Source: Tianweitania aestuarii
Lineage (GTDB): Bacteria > Pseudomonadota > Alphaproteobacteria > Rhizobiales > Rhizobiaceae
Assembly: GCF_018457165.1 (NCBI RefSeq)
Contig: NZ_JAFMNX010000001.1
Coordinates: 1,116,001-1,180,000 of the forward strand
Direction: 5' to 3'
Length of the DNA: 64,000 nucleotides
In this document: positions 9,384 to 18,094 of the stretch, piece after piece
Layout of the letters: each line of letters starts with the position of its first letter
How positions within the stretch are numbered: the stretch's first letter is position 1
Position numbers and translations under genes: made by a program
The notes under the pieces: generated by a model
The model's input: only the letters and a program-made list of their open reading frames with translations
Databases searched by the model: none
Told to the model about the DNA's origin: nothing

Positions 9384-10667
9384 ATGACCCAACAAGCCCC
9401 CGGATTCAACACGCTGGCCGTTCACGCCGGCGCCCAGCCTGATCCGGCAACCGGCGCGCGCGCCACGCCGATCTACCAGACGACGTCCTACGTCTTCAAC
9501 GATGCAGACCACGCCGCATCCCTGTTCGGGCTGCAGGCTTTCGGCAACATCTACACACGCATCATGAACCCGACTCAGGCCGTGCTCGAAGAGCGCGTGG
9601 CTGCCCTTGAGGGCGGCACGGCGGCGCTCGCAACGGCATCGGGCCATGCGGCACAGATGCTGTGTTTCCACAACATCATGCAGCCCGGCGACAACTTCGT
9701 TGCGGCGCGCCGGCTGTATGGCGGCTCGATCAACCAGTTCGGCCATGCCTTCAAGAACTTCGGGTGGGAAGTGCGCTGGGGCGACATGGATGACATCGCG
9801 ACATTTGAAGCGCTGATCGATGAACGGACGCGCGGCGTGTTCATCGAGAGCCTGGCTAATCCCGGCGGCACGTTCGTGGATATCGCGGCCATTGCGGAGA
9901 TCGCGCACAAGCACGGCCTGCCGCTGATCGTCGATAACACGCTGGCCACGCCGTATCTGATCCGCCCGTTCGAGCATGGTGCGGACGTGGTGGTCCACTC
10001 ACTCACCAAGTTCATCGGCGGGCACGGCAATTCGATCGGCGGCATCATCGTGGATGGCGGGACGTTCGACTGGTCGAAGTCCGGCAACTATCCGATGCTG
10101 TCGGAGCCACGGCCGGAATATGCCGGCATCAAGCTGCATGAGACTTTCGGCAACTTCGCCTTCGCGATCGCCGCGCGTGTTCTCGGTCTGCGCGATTTCG
10201 GCCCGGCGATCTCGCCCTTCAACGCTTTCATGATCCTGACCGGCTTGGAAACGCTGCCGCTGCGCATGGAGCGGCATTGCAGCAATGCGCTGGCTGTCGC
10301 GCAATGGTTGAAGAACAACGACAAGGTCGCCTGGGTGAACTATCCGGGCCTGCCGGATGATCCGAACCACGTTCTTCAGCAGCGCTACTCCCCGAAGGGC
10401 AGCGGTGCGGTCTTCACCTTCGGCTTGAAGGGCGGCTACGAGGCCGGCGTGCGCTTCGTGGAAGGGCTGGAACTGTTTTCGCATCTGGCGAATATCGGCG
10501 ACACCAAGTCACTGGTGATCCACCCGGCCTCCACCACCCATCGCCAATTGTCCGACGAGCAGAAGGTTGCCGCCGGTGCTGGCCCGGACGTGGTTCGGCT
10601 ATCGGTGGGGATCGAGGATGTTAAGGATATCATCGCAGATCTGTCACAGTCCTTTGACAAACTTTGA
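9384..10667 (+). CDS. metY: O-acetylhomoserine aminocarboxypropyltransferase (sulfhydrylase)
   Basis: This 427-residue enzyme belongs to the Cys/Met-metabolism PLP family. The PLP-binding lysine is K209 in SLTKFIGGHG, and YTRIMNPT and the GGTAALA segment are characteristic. It makes homocysteine from O-acetylhomoserine and sulfide in direct sulfhydrylation of methionine synthesis. The length over 420 residues and the GHGNSIGG segment favour MetY over MetB/MetZ. A GGGAGGA lies seven bases before the ATG. Confidence 0.92.
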   Translation: MTQQAPGFNTLAVHAGAQPDPATGARATPIYQTTSYVFNDADHAASLFGLQAFGNIYTRIMNPTQAVLEERVAALEGGTAALATASGHAAQMLCFHNIMQPGDNFVAARRLYGGSINQFGHAFKNFGWEVRWGDMDDIATFEALIDERTRGVFIESLANPGGTFVDIAAIAEIAHKHGLPLIVDNTLATPYLIRPFEHGADVVVHSLTKFIGGHGNSIGGIIVDGGTFDWSKSGNYPMLSEPRPEYAGIKLHETFGNFAFAIAARVLGLRDFGPAISPFNAFMILTGLETLPLRMERHCSNALAVAQWLKNNDKVAWVNYPGLPDDPNHVLQQRYSPKGSGAVFTFGLKGGYEAGVRFVEGLELFSHLANIGDTKSLVIHPASTTHRQLSDEQKVAAGAGPDVVRLSVGIEDVKDIIADLSQSFDKL

Positions 10668-10681
10668 TGATGCTGCCTGAA

Positions 10682-10708
10682 ATCGGCGGCAGGAGACATG
10701 CCGCCGAT
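10682..10708 (+). promoter_or_regulatory. Hairpin over the start region of the cupin gene
   Basis: ATCGGCGGCA at 10682-10691 and TGCCGCCGAT at 10699-10708 form a perfect ten-base-pair stem with a seven-base loop GGAGACA. The loop holds the only purine-rich ribosome binding site of the cupin gene, and the stem covers both possible ATG codons. This could control translation; it is not followed by a T-run, so it is not a terminator. Confidence 0.45.
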
Positions 10709-11066
10709 GACGCTCTTCGTTGCTATAGACACAAATGGTATCGACCCTGAAGAGGGCGCGCCTGCGCCCGAGCGGGTCATTTCCGGACAGCCGACTTTCC
10801 GCACTTGGAACGCCGATGGGACCGGCGAGGGCGTCTATGCCGGTCTATGGGAGGCGACGCCCGGCAAGTGGCGCATCACCTATGACGAGTGGGAGTTCTG
10901 TCACATCCTGACCGGCCTTTCCGTCATCACCGAAGATGACGGCGAGGCCCGTATGGTGAAGCCAGGCGACAGCTTTGTCCTCAAGCCCGGCTTCAAAGGC
11001 ACCTGGGAAGTGCTTGAAACGACTCGCAAGGAGTATGTGATCCATCTTCCACAGCAGGCGGGCTGA
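10698..11066 (+). CDS. Cupin (DUF861-type) protein
   Basis: A 122-residue cupin with the two-part barrel: a WEATPGKWRITYDEWEF segment, the motif EFCHILTG, and GDSFVLKPGFKGTWEV. The EFCHILTG and PGF positions match the Cupin_3 (DUF861) family, which includes ureidoglycolate-type and unknown enzymes. Two starts are possible (10698 and 10707) and neither has ideal spacing from AGGAG at 10691-10695. Translation may be influenced by the hairpin at 10682-10708. Confidence 0.82.
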   Translation: MPPMTLFVAIDTNGIDPEEGAPAPERVISGQPTFRTWNADGTGEGVYAGLWEATPGKWRITYDEWEFCHILTGLSVITEDDGEARMVKPGDSFVLKPGFKGTWEVLETTRKEYVIHLPQQAG

Positions 11067-11073
11067 GGCTTGC

Positions 11074-11841
11074 ATGCTGATCTTCCTGATCAATCTCGAT
11101 CGCTCTCCGGATCGTCTCGCTTTCATGACGGCGCAGCTGGACGCCTTGGGGTTGCAGGCGGAGCGATTGGCGGCGGTTGAAGGCAATGCGATCGATCTGG
11201 CTCCTTTCGCCGCCTCGGGGCTGCGGCCCGGGGAAGTCGGCTGCTTTCTTAGCCATCGCGAGGCGTGGCGCAGCCTCGTTTCGTCGGGAGATGCGGTTGC
11301 GCTGGTTCTGGAAGACGACGTTCGATTGAGCGAGCACCTGCCCGGTTTTCTGAAGGAGGCGGCGTCGCATTGCCGGGGTGATGACATCCTCAAACTGGAT
11401 ACTTCCGGCCGTTCAATTGAAGTGGAAGCCGCCTCTGGTGTCGTTGCAGAGACAGTGCGCCTCGCGAGGCTTTGCAGCGAGCATACCGGCACGGCCGGCT
11501 ACATCATCTCCGCCGAAGCCGCAGCGACACTGCTCGCGCGCTCGGTAACCTTCTCCGAGCCGGTCGATCTCTTCATGTTCGGCAAGGATGCCGTGGCTTC
11601 GTCGAGCCCGCGCATCTTCCAGGCCATTCCCGCCGTTGTCGCGCAGGAGAAGCGGTTCCAGGCCGTGCAGGGCACAGCAATGGGCAGCGTCATCCGCCGG
11701 CATGAAACCGGCAAGACATCGGTTCTGATCAAGATCCCGAAGGAACTGCGCCGCTGGGTGCGCAAGCTCGGGCGTTTCGCGGCATCGGTGCCCCGTCGTG
11801 TTCGGGGAACGCATCACTATCTGCGTGTCCCATTCGCCTGA
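11074..11841 (+). CDS. Glycosyltransferase family 25 (LPS sugar transferase)
   Basis: The 255-residue product begins IFLINLDRSPDR, the GT25 signature, and carries GEVGCFLSHREAWR and the LEDDV motif that takes the place of DxD. GT25 enzymes such as LpsA/Lgt transfer galactose or similar sugars in lipopolysaccharide core synthesis. The C-terminal 50 residues are basic, consistent with membrane association. It starts seven bases after the cupin stop. Confidence 0.88.
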   Translation: MLIFLINLDRSPDRLAFMTAQLDALGLQAERLAAVEGNAIDLAPFAASGLRPGEVGCFLSHREAWRSLVSSGDAVALVLEDDVRLSEHLPGFLKEAASHCRGDDILKLDTSGRSIEVEAASGVVAETVRLARLCSEHTGTAGYIISAEAAATLLARSVTFSEPVDLFMFGKDAVASSSPRIFQAIPAVVAQEKRFQAVQGTAMGSVIRRHETGKTSVLIKIPKELRRWVRKLGRFAASVPRRVRGTHHYLRVPFA

Positions 11842-12044
11842 CGCACGGCAGCTGCGTTGCGAGCCGACCTTTGCTTGATGACCCGAGGGAATCCGGCCGC
11901 AACTTAACCCTGGCTCGAACCTTCCAGCGAAACCCTTGCGAAGTCAGGCACCGGCACCTTATTTGTGTCTGGTAATTCCAGTCTTCGATTCCCGTGATTC
12001 GGCCCGCCCGGCAACGGAATCCCAGCTTCACAAAGGGACACCCA

Positions 12045-12680
12045 ATGAGAGACCCGGTCGAACGCGCAATGAGCCTCGTTCCCATGGTTGTCGAGCAGAC
12101 GAACCGTGGCGAACGCGCTTACGACATCTTTTCGCGCCTTTTGAAGGAGCGCATCATCTTCATCACCGGCCCGGTGGAAGACACGATGGCGACGCTCGTT
12201 TGCGCGCAGCTTCTGTTCCTCGAAGCCGAGAACCCCAAGAAGGAAATCTCGCTCTACATCAATTCGCCCGGCGGCGTGGTGACGTCCGGCATGGCGATCT
12301 ATGATACGATGCAGTTCATCAAGCCTGCCGTGTCGACGCTGTGCATCGGTCAGGCGGCTTCGATGGGCTCCCTGCTGTTGTGCGCCGGTCATCCGGACAT
12401 GCGCTTTGCGACGCCGAACGCCCGCATCATGGTGCACCAGCCTTCCGGCGGCTTCTCCGGCCAGGCTTCCGACATCGAGCGCCACGCCCAGGACATCATC
12501 AAGCTGAAGCGCCGCTTGAACGAGGTTTACGTCAAGCACACCGGCAAGGATTACGAGACCATCGAGCGCACGCTCGATCGCGATCACTTCCTGACGGCGG
12601 ACGAGGCGAAGGACTTCGGTTTGATCGACAAGGTCATTTCGAGCCGCGACGCGATCGAAGACGCGGTGGCGAAGGCCTGA
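12045..12680 (+). CDS. clpP: ATP-dependent Clp protease proteolytic subunit
   Basis: A 211-residue ClpP with the full catalytic triad: S106 in GQAASMGS, H131 in MVHQPSGG, and D180 in LDRDHFL. It forms the double-ring protease chamber that works with ClpX or ClpA. The ATG at 12045 follows AAAGGGA; the frame is open a little upstream but the extension has no family character. clpX lies 341 bases downstream in the same direction. Confidence 0.97.
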   Translation: MRDPVERAMSLVPMVVEQTNRGERAYDIFSRLLKERIIFITGPVEDTMATLVCAQLLFLEAENPKKEISLYINSPGGVVTSGMAIYDTMQFIKPAVSTLCIGQAASMGSLLLCAGHPDMRFATPNARIMVHQPSGGFSGQASDIERHAQDIIKLKRRLNEVYVKHTGKDYETIERTLDRDHFLTADEAKDFGLIDKVISSRDAIEDAVAKA

Positions 12681-13021
12681 CGCGCTTTTTGAAGGTCCTG
12701 CCGCAGTCCTGCGAATTTGCGAGGGGCTGCGGCATTTCCGTCACAATTTCTTGTTCCCTCAGCGAGTGCATGGGCCTACGTTAAGCCTATGTTGAGCTTA
12801 TGGCGTGGAGACTCCATCTATTGGATTCGGCACGCGGGAAATCAGGTGGGCGAGAAGACGTTTGAACCTTTGCTGTCGATCTGCCGGAATCGAAGCAAAG
12901 CCGAGTGCGCGGGAACAGCGACCATCACGATGGTCGTTCCAGAGTGAGCCCGCTGCGCAGGACTTCTTCTCACCAGGAATGAGCAGCCGCCTTCGGGCGG
13001 GTTGAGCGAAAGGACGAAACG
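12681..13021 (+). other. clpP-clpX intergenic region
   Basis: The 341 bases hold no convincing gene; the short frames inside have poor composition and no ribosome binding site. Two structures are visible: an interrupted palindrome CGACCATC-AC-GATGGTCG at 12919-12936, and a UUCG-capped hairpin CCGCC/GGCGG at 12987-13000 just upstream of the clpX ribosome binding site (AAAGGA). A promoter for clpX is expected here, but I could not place its -35 and -10 boxes. Confidence 0.5.
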
Positions 13022-14290
13022 ATGAGCAAAGTGGGCACCGGCGGCGGCGACTCGAAGAACACGCTGTACTGCTCCTTCTGCGGCAAGAGCCAGCATGAGG
13101 TGCGCAAGCTGATTGCAGGCCCGACCGTGTTCATCTGTGATGAATGCGTCGAGCTGTGCATGGACATCATTCGCGAGGAGAACAAGACCTCGATGGTGAA
13201 GTCCCGCGAGGGCGTTCCGACCCCGCAGGAGATCCTCAAGGTTCTCGACGATTACGTGATTGGCCAGCCCTACGCCAAGCGCGTTCTGTCGGTTGCCGTT
13301 CACAACCATTACAAGCGCCTGGCGCATGCGACGAAGAACAACGACGTCGAGCTGGCCAAGTCGAACATCCTGCTGATCGGCCCGACCGGTTGCGGCAAGA
13401 CGCTGCTTGCGCAGACGCTGGCCCGCATCATTGACGTGCCGTTCACCATGGCTGATGCCACGACGCTGACCGAAGCCGGTTATGTCGGTGAAGATGTTGA
13501 AAACATCATCCTGAAGCTGCTTCAGTCGGCCGACTACAATGTCGAACGCGCCCAGCGCGGGATCGTTTACATCGACGAGATCGACAAGATCAGCCGCAAG
13601 TCGGACAATCCTTCGATAACCCGCGACGTGTCGGGCGAGGGCGTTCAGCAGGCGCTCTTGAAGATCATGGAAGGCACCGTTGCTTCCGTTCCGCCGCAGG
13701 GCGGCCGCAAGCATCCGCAGCAGGAATTCCTGCAGGTGGACACGGCCAACATCCTGTTCATCTGCGGTGGCGCTTTTGCTGGTCTCGATCGCATCATTTC
13801 GGATCGTGGCCGCAAGACCTCGATCGGCTTCGGTGCAACGGTTGCTTCGCCGGAAGATCGCAAGTCGGGCGACCTGTTCCGTCAGGTCGAGCCGGAAGAT
13901 CTGCTGAAGTTCGGTCTGATCCCCGAGTTCGTCGGACGTCTGCCGGTTCTGGCGACGCTCGAAGACCTCGATGAAGCCGCGCTGATCCAGATCCTGACGG
14001 AGCCGAAGAACGCGCTGGTGAAGCAGTATCAGCGCCTGTTCGACATGGAGAATGTCGAGCTGACCTTCCATGAAGGCGCCCTGTCGGCGATCGCCAAGCG
14101 GGCCATCGAGCGCAAGACGGGTGCCCGCGGTCTTCGCTCCATCATGGAAGCGATCCTGCTCGACACGATGTTCGAACTGCCGGCGCTGGAAGGCGTGCAG
14201 GAAGTCGCGATCTCGGATGAGGTGGTTCAGGGCAATGCCCGCCCGCTCTACATCTATGCCGAGAAGGAAAAGGGCAGCGTCAGCGCCTGA
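13022..14290 (+). CDS. clpX: ATP-dependent Clp protease ATP-binding subunit ClpX
   Basis: This 422-residue AAA+ unfoldase has the N-terminal zinc domain with C17, C20, C39 and C42, the Walker A motif GPTGCGKT at residues 120-127, the Walker B segment [10 protein letters not shown], and the sensor/RH regions [12 protein letters not shown]. It recognises tagged or misfolded proteins and feeds them to ClpP. In rhizobia it also takes part in cell-cycle proteolysis. A strong terminator follows the gene. Confidence 0.98.
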   Translation: MSKVGTGGGDSKNTLYCSFCGKSQHEVRKLIAGPTVFICDECVELCMDIIREENKTSMVKSREGVPTPQEILKVLDDYVIGQPYAKRVLSVAVHNHYKRLAHATKNNDVELAKSNILLIGPTGCGKTLLAQTLARIIDVPFTMADATTLTEAGYVGEDVENIILKLLQSADYNVERAQRGIVYIDEIDKISRKSDNPSITRDVSGEGVQQALLKIMEGTVASVPPQGGRKHPQQEFLQVDTANILFICGGAFAGLDRIISDRGRKTSIGFGATVASPEDRKSGDLFRQVEPEDLLKFGLIPEFVGRLPVLATLEDLDEAALIQILTEPKNALVKQYQRLFDMENVELTFHEGALSAIAKRAIERKTGARGLRSIMEAILLDTMFELPALEGVQEVAISDEVVQGNARPLYIYAEKEKGSVSA

Positions 14291-14312
14291 GCCGCTGTTT
14301 TGAACCAGAATC

Positions 14313-14360
14313 AGCCCGCCGACGCCGTATCATCCGCGGCGCCGGCGGGCTTTTTCGTTT
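14313..14360 (+). terminator. Rho-independent terminator after clpX
   Basis: GCCCGCCGACGCCG and CGGCGCCGGCGGGC pair over most of their length, followed by TTTTTCGTTTT. It closes the clpX transcript and separates it from lon. Confidence 0.9.
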
Positions 14361-14418
14361 TAGATGCCGGCAGGTCGAGCCATCTTCCGCAACGGTGCGC
14401 TGGCACTGGGTTGGAAGG

Positions 14419-14448
14419 CTTGAAACACCTGCCCGATATAGCCACCTA
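14419..14448 (+). promoter_or_regulatory. Possible heat-shock (RpoH) promoter of lon
   Basis: CTTGAA at 14419-14424 is followed after 17 bases by CCACCTA. The first box matches the RpoH -35 of rhizobia well; the second is only a partial match to the C-rich -10. Heat-shock control of lon is known in related bacteria, which adds some weight. Confidence 0.3.
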
Positions 14449-14587
14449 ACACCCTGTCAGGCTGTTTCCCGCAAGATCCGTGCTGATAGGTGGTTGATGA
14501 AAATCAGCCATAGGCGGACCGCGGCATGGCCGTTAATATGAGACTCGCTTTCGGCCATCAGGCGTTGGCGAGGTGAAAGGCAAGACA

Positions 14588-16993
14588 ATGACCAAGACCC
14601 CCAGTCCTTCCGCATCAGGAACGTTTGCTGTCCTGCCGCTCCGCGACATCGTGGTTTTCCCGCATATGATCGTGCCGCTTTTCGTTGGTCGCGAGAAGTC
14701 GATCAAGGCTTTGGAAGAGGTCATGGGCGCTGACAAGCAGATCCTGCTTGCGACCCAGATGAATGCGGCCGACGATGATCCGGCCTCCGATGCGATCTTC
14801 GATGTCGGCACTTTGGCCAACGTGCTGCAGCTTTTGAAGCTGCCGGACGGCACCGTGAAGGTGCTGGTCGAAGGCACGACGCGCGCAAAGATCACCGAGT
14901 TCACCGACCGTGGCGACTTTCACGAGGCGCAGGCTGTGACGCTCGAGGAGCCCGAGGAAGAGGAAGTCGAGATCGAGGCGCTCGCCCGCTCGGTGATCTC
15001 CGACTTCGAAAACTATGTGAAGCTGAACAAGAAGATTTCGCCGGAAGTGGTTGGTGCCGCCAGCCAGATCGACGTTTATTCCAAGCTCGCCGACACCGTC
15101 GCCTCGCATCTCGCGATCAAGATCCCCGAGAAGCAGGAAATGCTAGGCACGCTTTCCGTGCGCGAGCGCCTGGAAAAGGCGATGGGCTTCATGGAAGCCG
15201 AGATCTCGGTTCTGCAGGTGGAAAAGCGCATCCGTAGCCGCGTGAAGCGGCAGATGGAGAAGACGCAGCGCGAATACTACCTCAACGAGCAGATGAAGGC
15301 GATCCAGAAGGAGCTCGGCGAAGGCGAGGACGGCCGCGACGAGGCAGCCGAACTCGAAGCGCGCATCAAGAAGACCAAGCTCTCCAAGGAAGCACGCGAA
15401 AAGGCCGATGCAGAGCTCAAGAAGCTCAAGACGATGTCGCCGATGTCGGCGGAAGCCACCGTCGTGCGCAACTATCTCGACTGGATGCTGTCGATCCCCT
15501 GGAACAAGAATTCCAAGGTGCGTCAGGATCTGGCCTTCTCCGAAGAGGTGCTCGACAACGATCACTTCGGTCTGGACAAGGTGAAGGAGCGCATCGTCGA
15601 ATATCTGGCTGTTCAGAGCCGTCAGAAGAAGCTGAAGGGTCCGATCCTGTGCCTCGTCGGTCCTCCCGGCGTCGGCAAGACCTCGCTCGCCCGTTCGATC
15701 GCCAAGGCGACCGGCCGCGAATATGTTCGCGTCGCCCTCGGTGGCGTGCGTGACGAAGCCGAGATCCGCGGTCACCGCCGCACCTATATCGGTTCGATGC
15801 CCGGCAAGGTCATCCAATCGATGAAGAAGGCAAAGAAGTCCAACCCGCTCTTCCTGCTCGACGAGATCGACAAGATGGGTCAGGATTTCCGCGGCGATCC
15901 GTCGTCGGCTCTGCTCGAGGTGCTCGATCCCGAACAGAACTCGACCTTCATGGATCACTATCTCGAGGTCGAATACGACCTGTCGAGCGTGATGTTCGTG
16001 ACGACGGCCAACACGATGAATATTCCGGGTCCGTTGCTGGATCGTATGGAAGTCATCCGAATCGCCGGCTACACGGAAGACGAGAAGGTCGAGATCGCCA
16101 AGCGGCACCTTCTGCCCAAGGCGATCCGCGATCACGCGCTGCAGCCGACCGAGTTTTCGGTAACCGACGACGCGCTGCGTCTGATCATTCAGACCTATAC
16201 GCGCGAAGCCGGTGTTCGCAGCCTTGAGCGTGAGCTGATGAAGCTTGGGCGCAAGGCCGTGACGGAGATCATCCGCTCCAAGAAGCCGTCGGTCGATGTG
16301 ACCGCCGAGAACCTTGGCGATTATCTCGGCGTCCAGCGCTTCCGCTTCGGTCAGGCCGAAATGGATGATCAGGTCGGCGTGGTCACGGGTCTTGCCTGGA
16401 CGGAAGTCGGTGGCGAGTTGTTGACGGTGGAAGCAGTCATGATGCCTGGCAAGGGCAAGATGACGGTAACCGGCAACCTCAAGGACGTGATGAAGGAATC
16501 GATCTCGGCAGCGGCCTCTTATGTCCGTTCCCGCGCAATCGACTTCGGCATCGAACCGCCGATTTTCGACAAGCGTGACATCCACGTGCACGTGCCGGAA
16601 GGTGCGACGCCGAAGGATGGTCCGTCGGCTGGTGTGGGCATGACGACGGCGATCGTGTCGGTGATGACCGGCATTCCGATCCGCGCCGATGTCGCCATGA
16701 CCGGCGAGATCACGCTGCGGGGCAGGGTGCTGCCGATCGGTGGCCTCAAGGAGAAGCTGCTCGCAGCACTTCGCGGTGGCATCAAGAAGGTCATCATTCC
16801 GGAAGAAAACGCCAAGGATCTGGCGGATATCCCGGATAACGTGAAGAGCGGCATGGAGATCGTCCCTGTCAGCCGCATCGGCGAAGTGCTCCAGCACGCG
16901 CTGGTCCGCATGCCGACTCCGATCGAATGGGTCGAGCCGGTGGAAACGCCGAAGCCGATCAGCGAAGAAGCGGGCAAGTCGCTCGCTCACTAA
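14588..16993 (+). CDS. lon: Endopeptidase La (Lon protease)
   Basis: The 801-residue protein has the three Lon parts in order: the N-terminal substrate domain ([11 protein letters not shown]), the AAA+ module with Walker A GPPGVGKT at residues 358-365 and Walker [11 protein letters not shown], and the protease domain with the catalytic serine S680 in KDGPSAG. It degrades misfolded proteins and regulators such as CcrM and SciP-type factors in related bacteria. I chose the ATG at 14588, which matches the known N-terminus (MTKT), over a GTG at 14573. A terminator follows at 17009. Confidence 0.98.
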   Translation: MTKTPSPSASGTFAVLPLRDIVVFPHMIVPLFVGREKSIKALEEVMGADKQILLATQMNAADDDPASDAIFDVGTLANVLQLLKLPDGTVKVLVEGTTRAKITEFTDRGDFHEAQAVTLEEPEEEEVEIEALARSVISDFENYVKLNKKISPEVVGAASQIDVYSKLADTVASHLAIKIPEKQEMLGTLSVRERLEKAMGFMEAEISVLQVEKRIRSRVKRQMEKTQREYYLNEQMKAIQKELGEGEDGRDEAAELEARIKKTKLSKEAREKADAELKKLKTMSPMSAEATVVRNYLDWMLSIPWNKNSKVRQDLAFSEEVLDNDHFGLDKVKERIVEYLAVQSRQKKLKGPILCLVGPPGVGKTSLARSIAKATGREYVRVALGGVRDEAEIRGHRRTYIGSMPGKVIQSMKKAKKSNPLFLLDEIDKMGQDFRGDPSSALLEVLDPEQNSTFMDHYLEVEYDLSSVMFVTTANTMNIPGPLLDRMEVIRIAGYTEDEKVEIAKRHLLPKAIRDHALQPTEFSVTDDALRLIIQTYTREAGVRSLERELMKLGRKAVTEIIRSKKPSVDVTAENLGDYLGVQRFRFGQAEMDDQVGVVTGLAWTEVGGELLTVEAVMMPGKGKMTVTGNLKDVMKESISAAASYVRSRAIDFGIEPPIFDKRDIHVHVPEGATPKDGPSAGVGMTTAIVSVMTGIPIRADVAMTGEITLRGRVLPIGGLKEKLLAALRGGIKKVIIPEENAKDLADIPDNVKSGMEIVPVSRIGEVLQHALVRMPTPIEWVEPVETPKPISEEAGKSLAH

Positions 16994-17008
16994 GCACGCA
17001 AAATCGAA

Positions 17009-17037
17009 AGCCGGGCTTCCATGCCCGGCTTTTTTCG
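17009..17037 (+). terminator. Rho-independent terminator after lon
   Basis: GCCGGGC, a short loop and GCCCGGC form a hairpin followed by six T. It lies 16 bases after the lon stop. Confidence 0.9.
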
Positions 17038-17170
17038 TGTGAAAAGCCTTGGAAAAGCGGGAAAAGCTTTACCCCGGCGAAAATTCCGGCTTGGGTAAAT
17101 CGCTTGGGATTTATAAAGTCCCGCCGGATTGAACTAGTATCGAGACAACACCTGAGAGAGGGAGAGATCG

Positions 17171-17446
17171 ATGAACAAGAATGAACTCGTAGCCGCAGTG
17201 TCCGAGTCCGCCAGCCTGGGCAAGAACGAAGCTGCCGCTGCTGTCGACGCTGTCTTCGCTGCAATCACCGCAGAGCTGAAGAATGGCGGCGACGTCCGTC
17301 TCGTCGGCTTCGGCAACTTCAGCGTTTCGAAGCGCGAAGCAACCACCGGCCGCAATCCGCAGACCGGCGCCGAAGTGAAGATCCCTGCTCGCAACGTACC
17401 GAAGTTCTCGGCCGGCAAGGGCCTTAAGGATTCCGTGAACGGCTAA
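17171..17446 (+). CDS. hupB: DNA-binding protein HU
   Basis: A 91-residue HU-family protein: MNKNELV at the start, the VRLVGFGNFSV core strand, and the DNA-contacting arm GRNPQTGAEVKIPA. HU bends and wraps DNA in the nucleoid. The order lon-hupB is conserved in many proteobacteria. GAGAGGGAGAG precedes the ATG. Confidence 0.97.
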   Translation: MNKNELVAAVSESASLGKNEAAAAVDAVFAAITAELKNGGDVRLVGFGNFSVSKREATTGRNPQTGAEVKIPARNVPKFSAGKGLKDSVNG

Positions 17447-17471
17447 GCCGGCGCAAAATCAGTTTCTTTTA

Positions 17472-17498
17472 AGGGCGGGTCATTCCCGCCCTTTTTTA
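17472..17498 (+). terminator. Rho-independent terminator after hupB
   Basis: AGGGCGGG, a five-base loop and CCCGCCCT form a hairpin followed by TTTTTT. It lies between the convergent hupB and marR genes. Confidence 0.9.
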
Positions 17499-17526
17499 TT
17501 GCCGCCAGGTAGGGGAACAGCGGCAA

Positions 17527-17964
17527 TCAGCCCGCTTCGCTAATATTGTCGAACATGCGCTGCAGCACGCGTTGCACCACAGCGAGCTCGGCGTCATCGA
17601 TGCCGGCCAGAACCATCTCGTTGAATTCCTCGGTAAGGCGCATGAGCCTGGTGGTGGCTTCGCGAGCACGGTCCGTCATGAAGATACCCTTCGAACGCCG
17701 ATCGCTAGAAAGTGCCACGCGGCGGATAAAGCCACTTTTCTCCATCGCGTCGATCAAGGTCACCATCGAAGGCTGCTCAACGGCCAGAAGGCTCGCGAGC
17801 TCTTTCTGGGTCGCGCCTTCCCGCGCAGAAAGATGGAAGAGCAGACGCGCGCGCGAAAGGCTCAGTTCCTGCGTCTTCAGCTGTGCATCATAAAGCGTCC
17901 GCATCTTGCGGGTGACCACCCCAAGCTGCGGAAGAAAGGAAGACCGGACGGAAGCCTCACTCAT
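17527..17964 (-). CDS. MarR family transcriptional regulator
   Basis: The 145-residue protein has a winged helix-turn-helix: LSRARLLFHLSAREGATQKELASLLAV, VTLIDAMEKSGFIRRVALSSDRRSKG for the recognition helix and wing, and a C-terminal dimerisation helix. MarR proteins sense small phenolic or other ligands and usually repress a neighbouring gene. I chose the ATG at 17964; a longer reading to 18048 exists but is out of family length. The nearest divergent gene is not obvious, so the target is unknown. Confidence 0.9.
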   Translation of the reverse strand: MSEASVRSSFLPQLGVVTRKMRTLYDAQLKTQELSLSRARLLFHLSAREGATQKELASLLAVEQPSMVTLIDAMEKSGFIRRVALSSDRRSKGIFMTDRAREATTRLMRLTEEFNEMVLAGIDDAELAVVQRVLQRMFDNISEAG

Positions 17965-18094
17965 GCAAAGCGCTTTCGATAAACTAAATAGGTTGCTATG
18001 TAATGCGTAACGTACCCTCAGGTTGCAGAACGAGAGACCTGCGATCAACCGCTACATTCAAGCGTCTTGCGATCACCTGCCTTGGCCGGCAAGG

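Noticed and set aside
12717-13005. Short plus-strand ORFs between clpP and clpX
   Set aside because: Mutually overlapping in two frames, poor composition and no ribosome binding site.
17104-17140. A -35/-10 promoter for hupB (TTGGGA and TAGTAT)
   Set aside because: The boxes are 25 bases apart, too far for a standard promoter.
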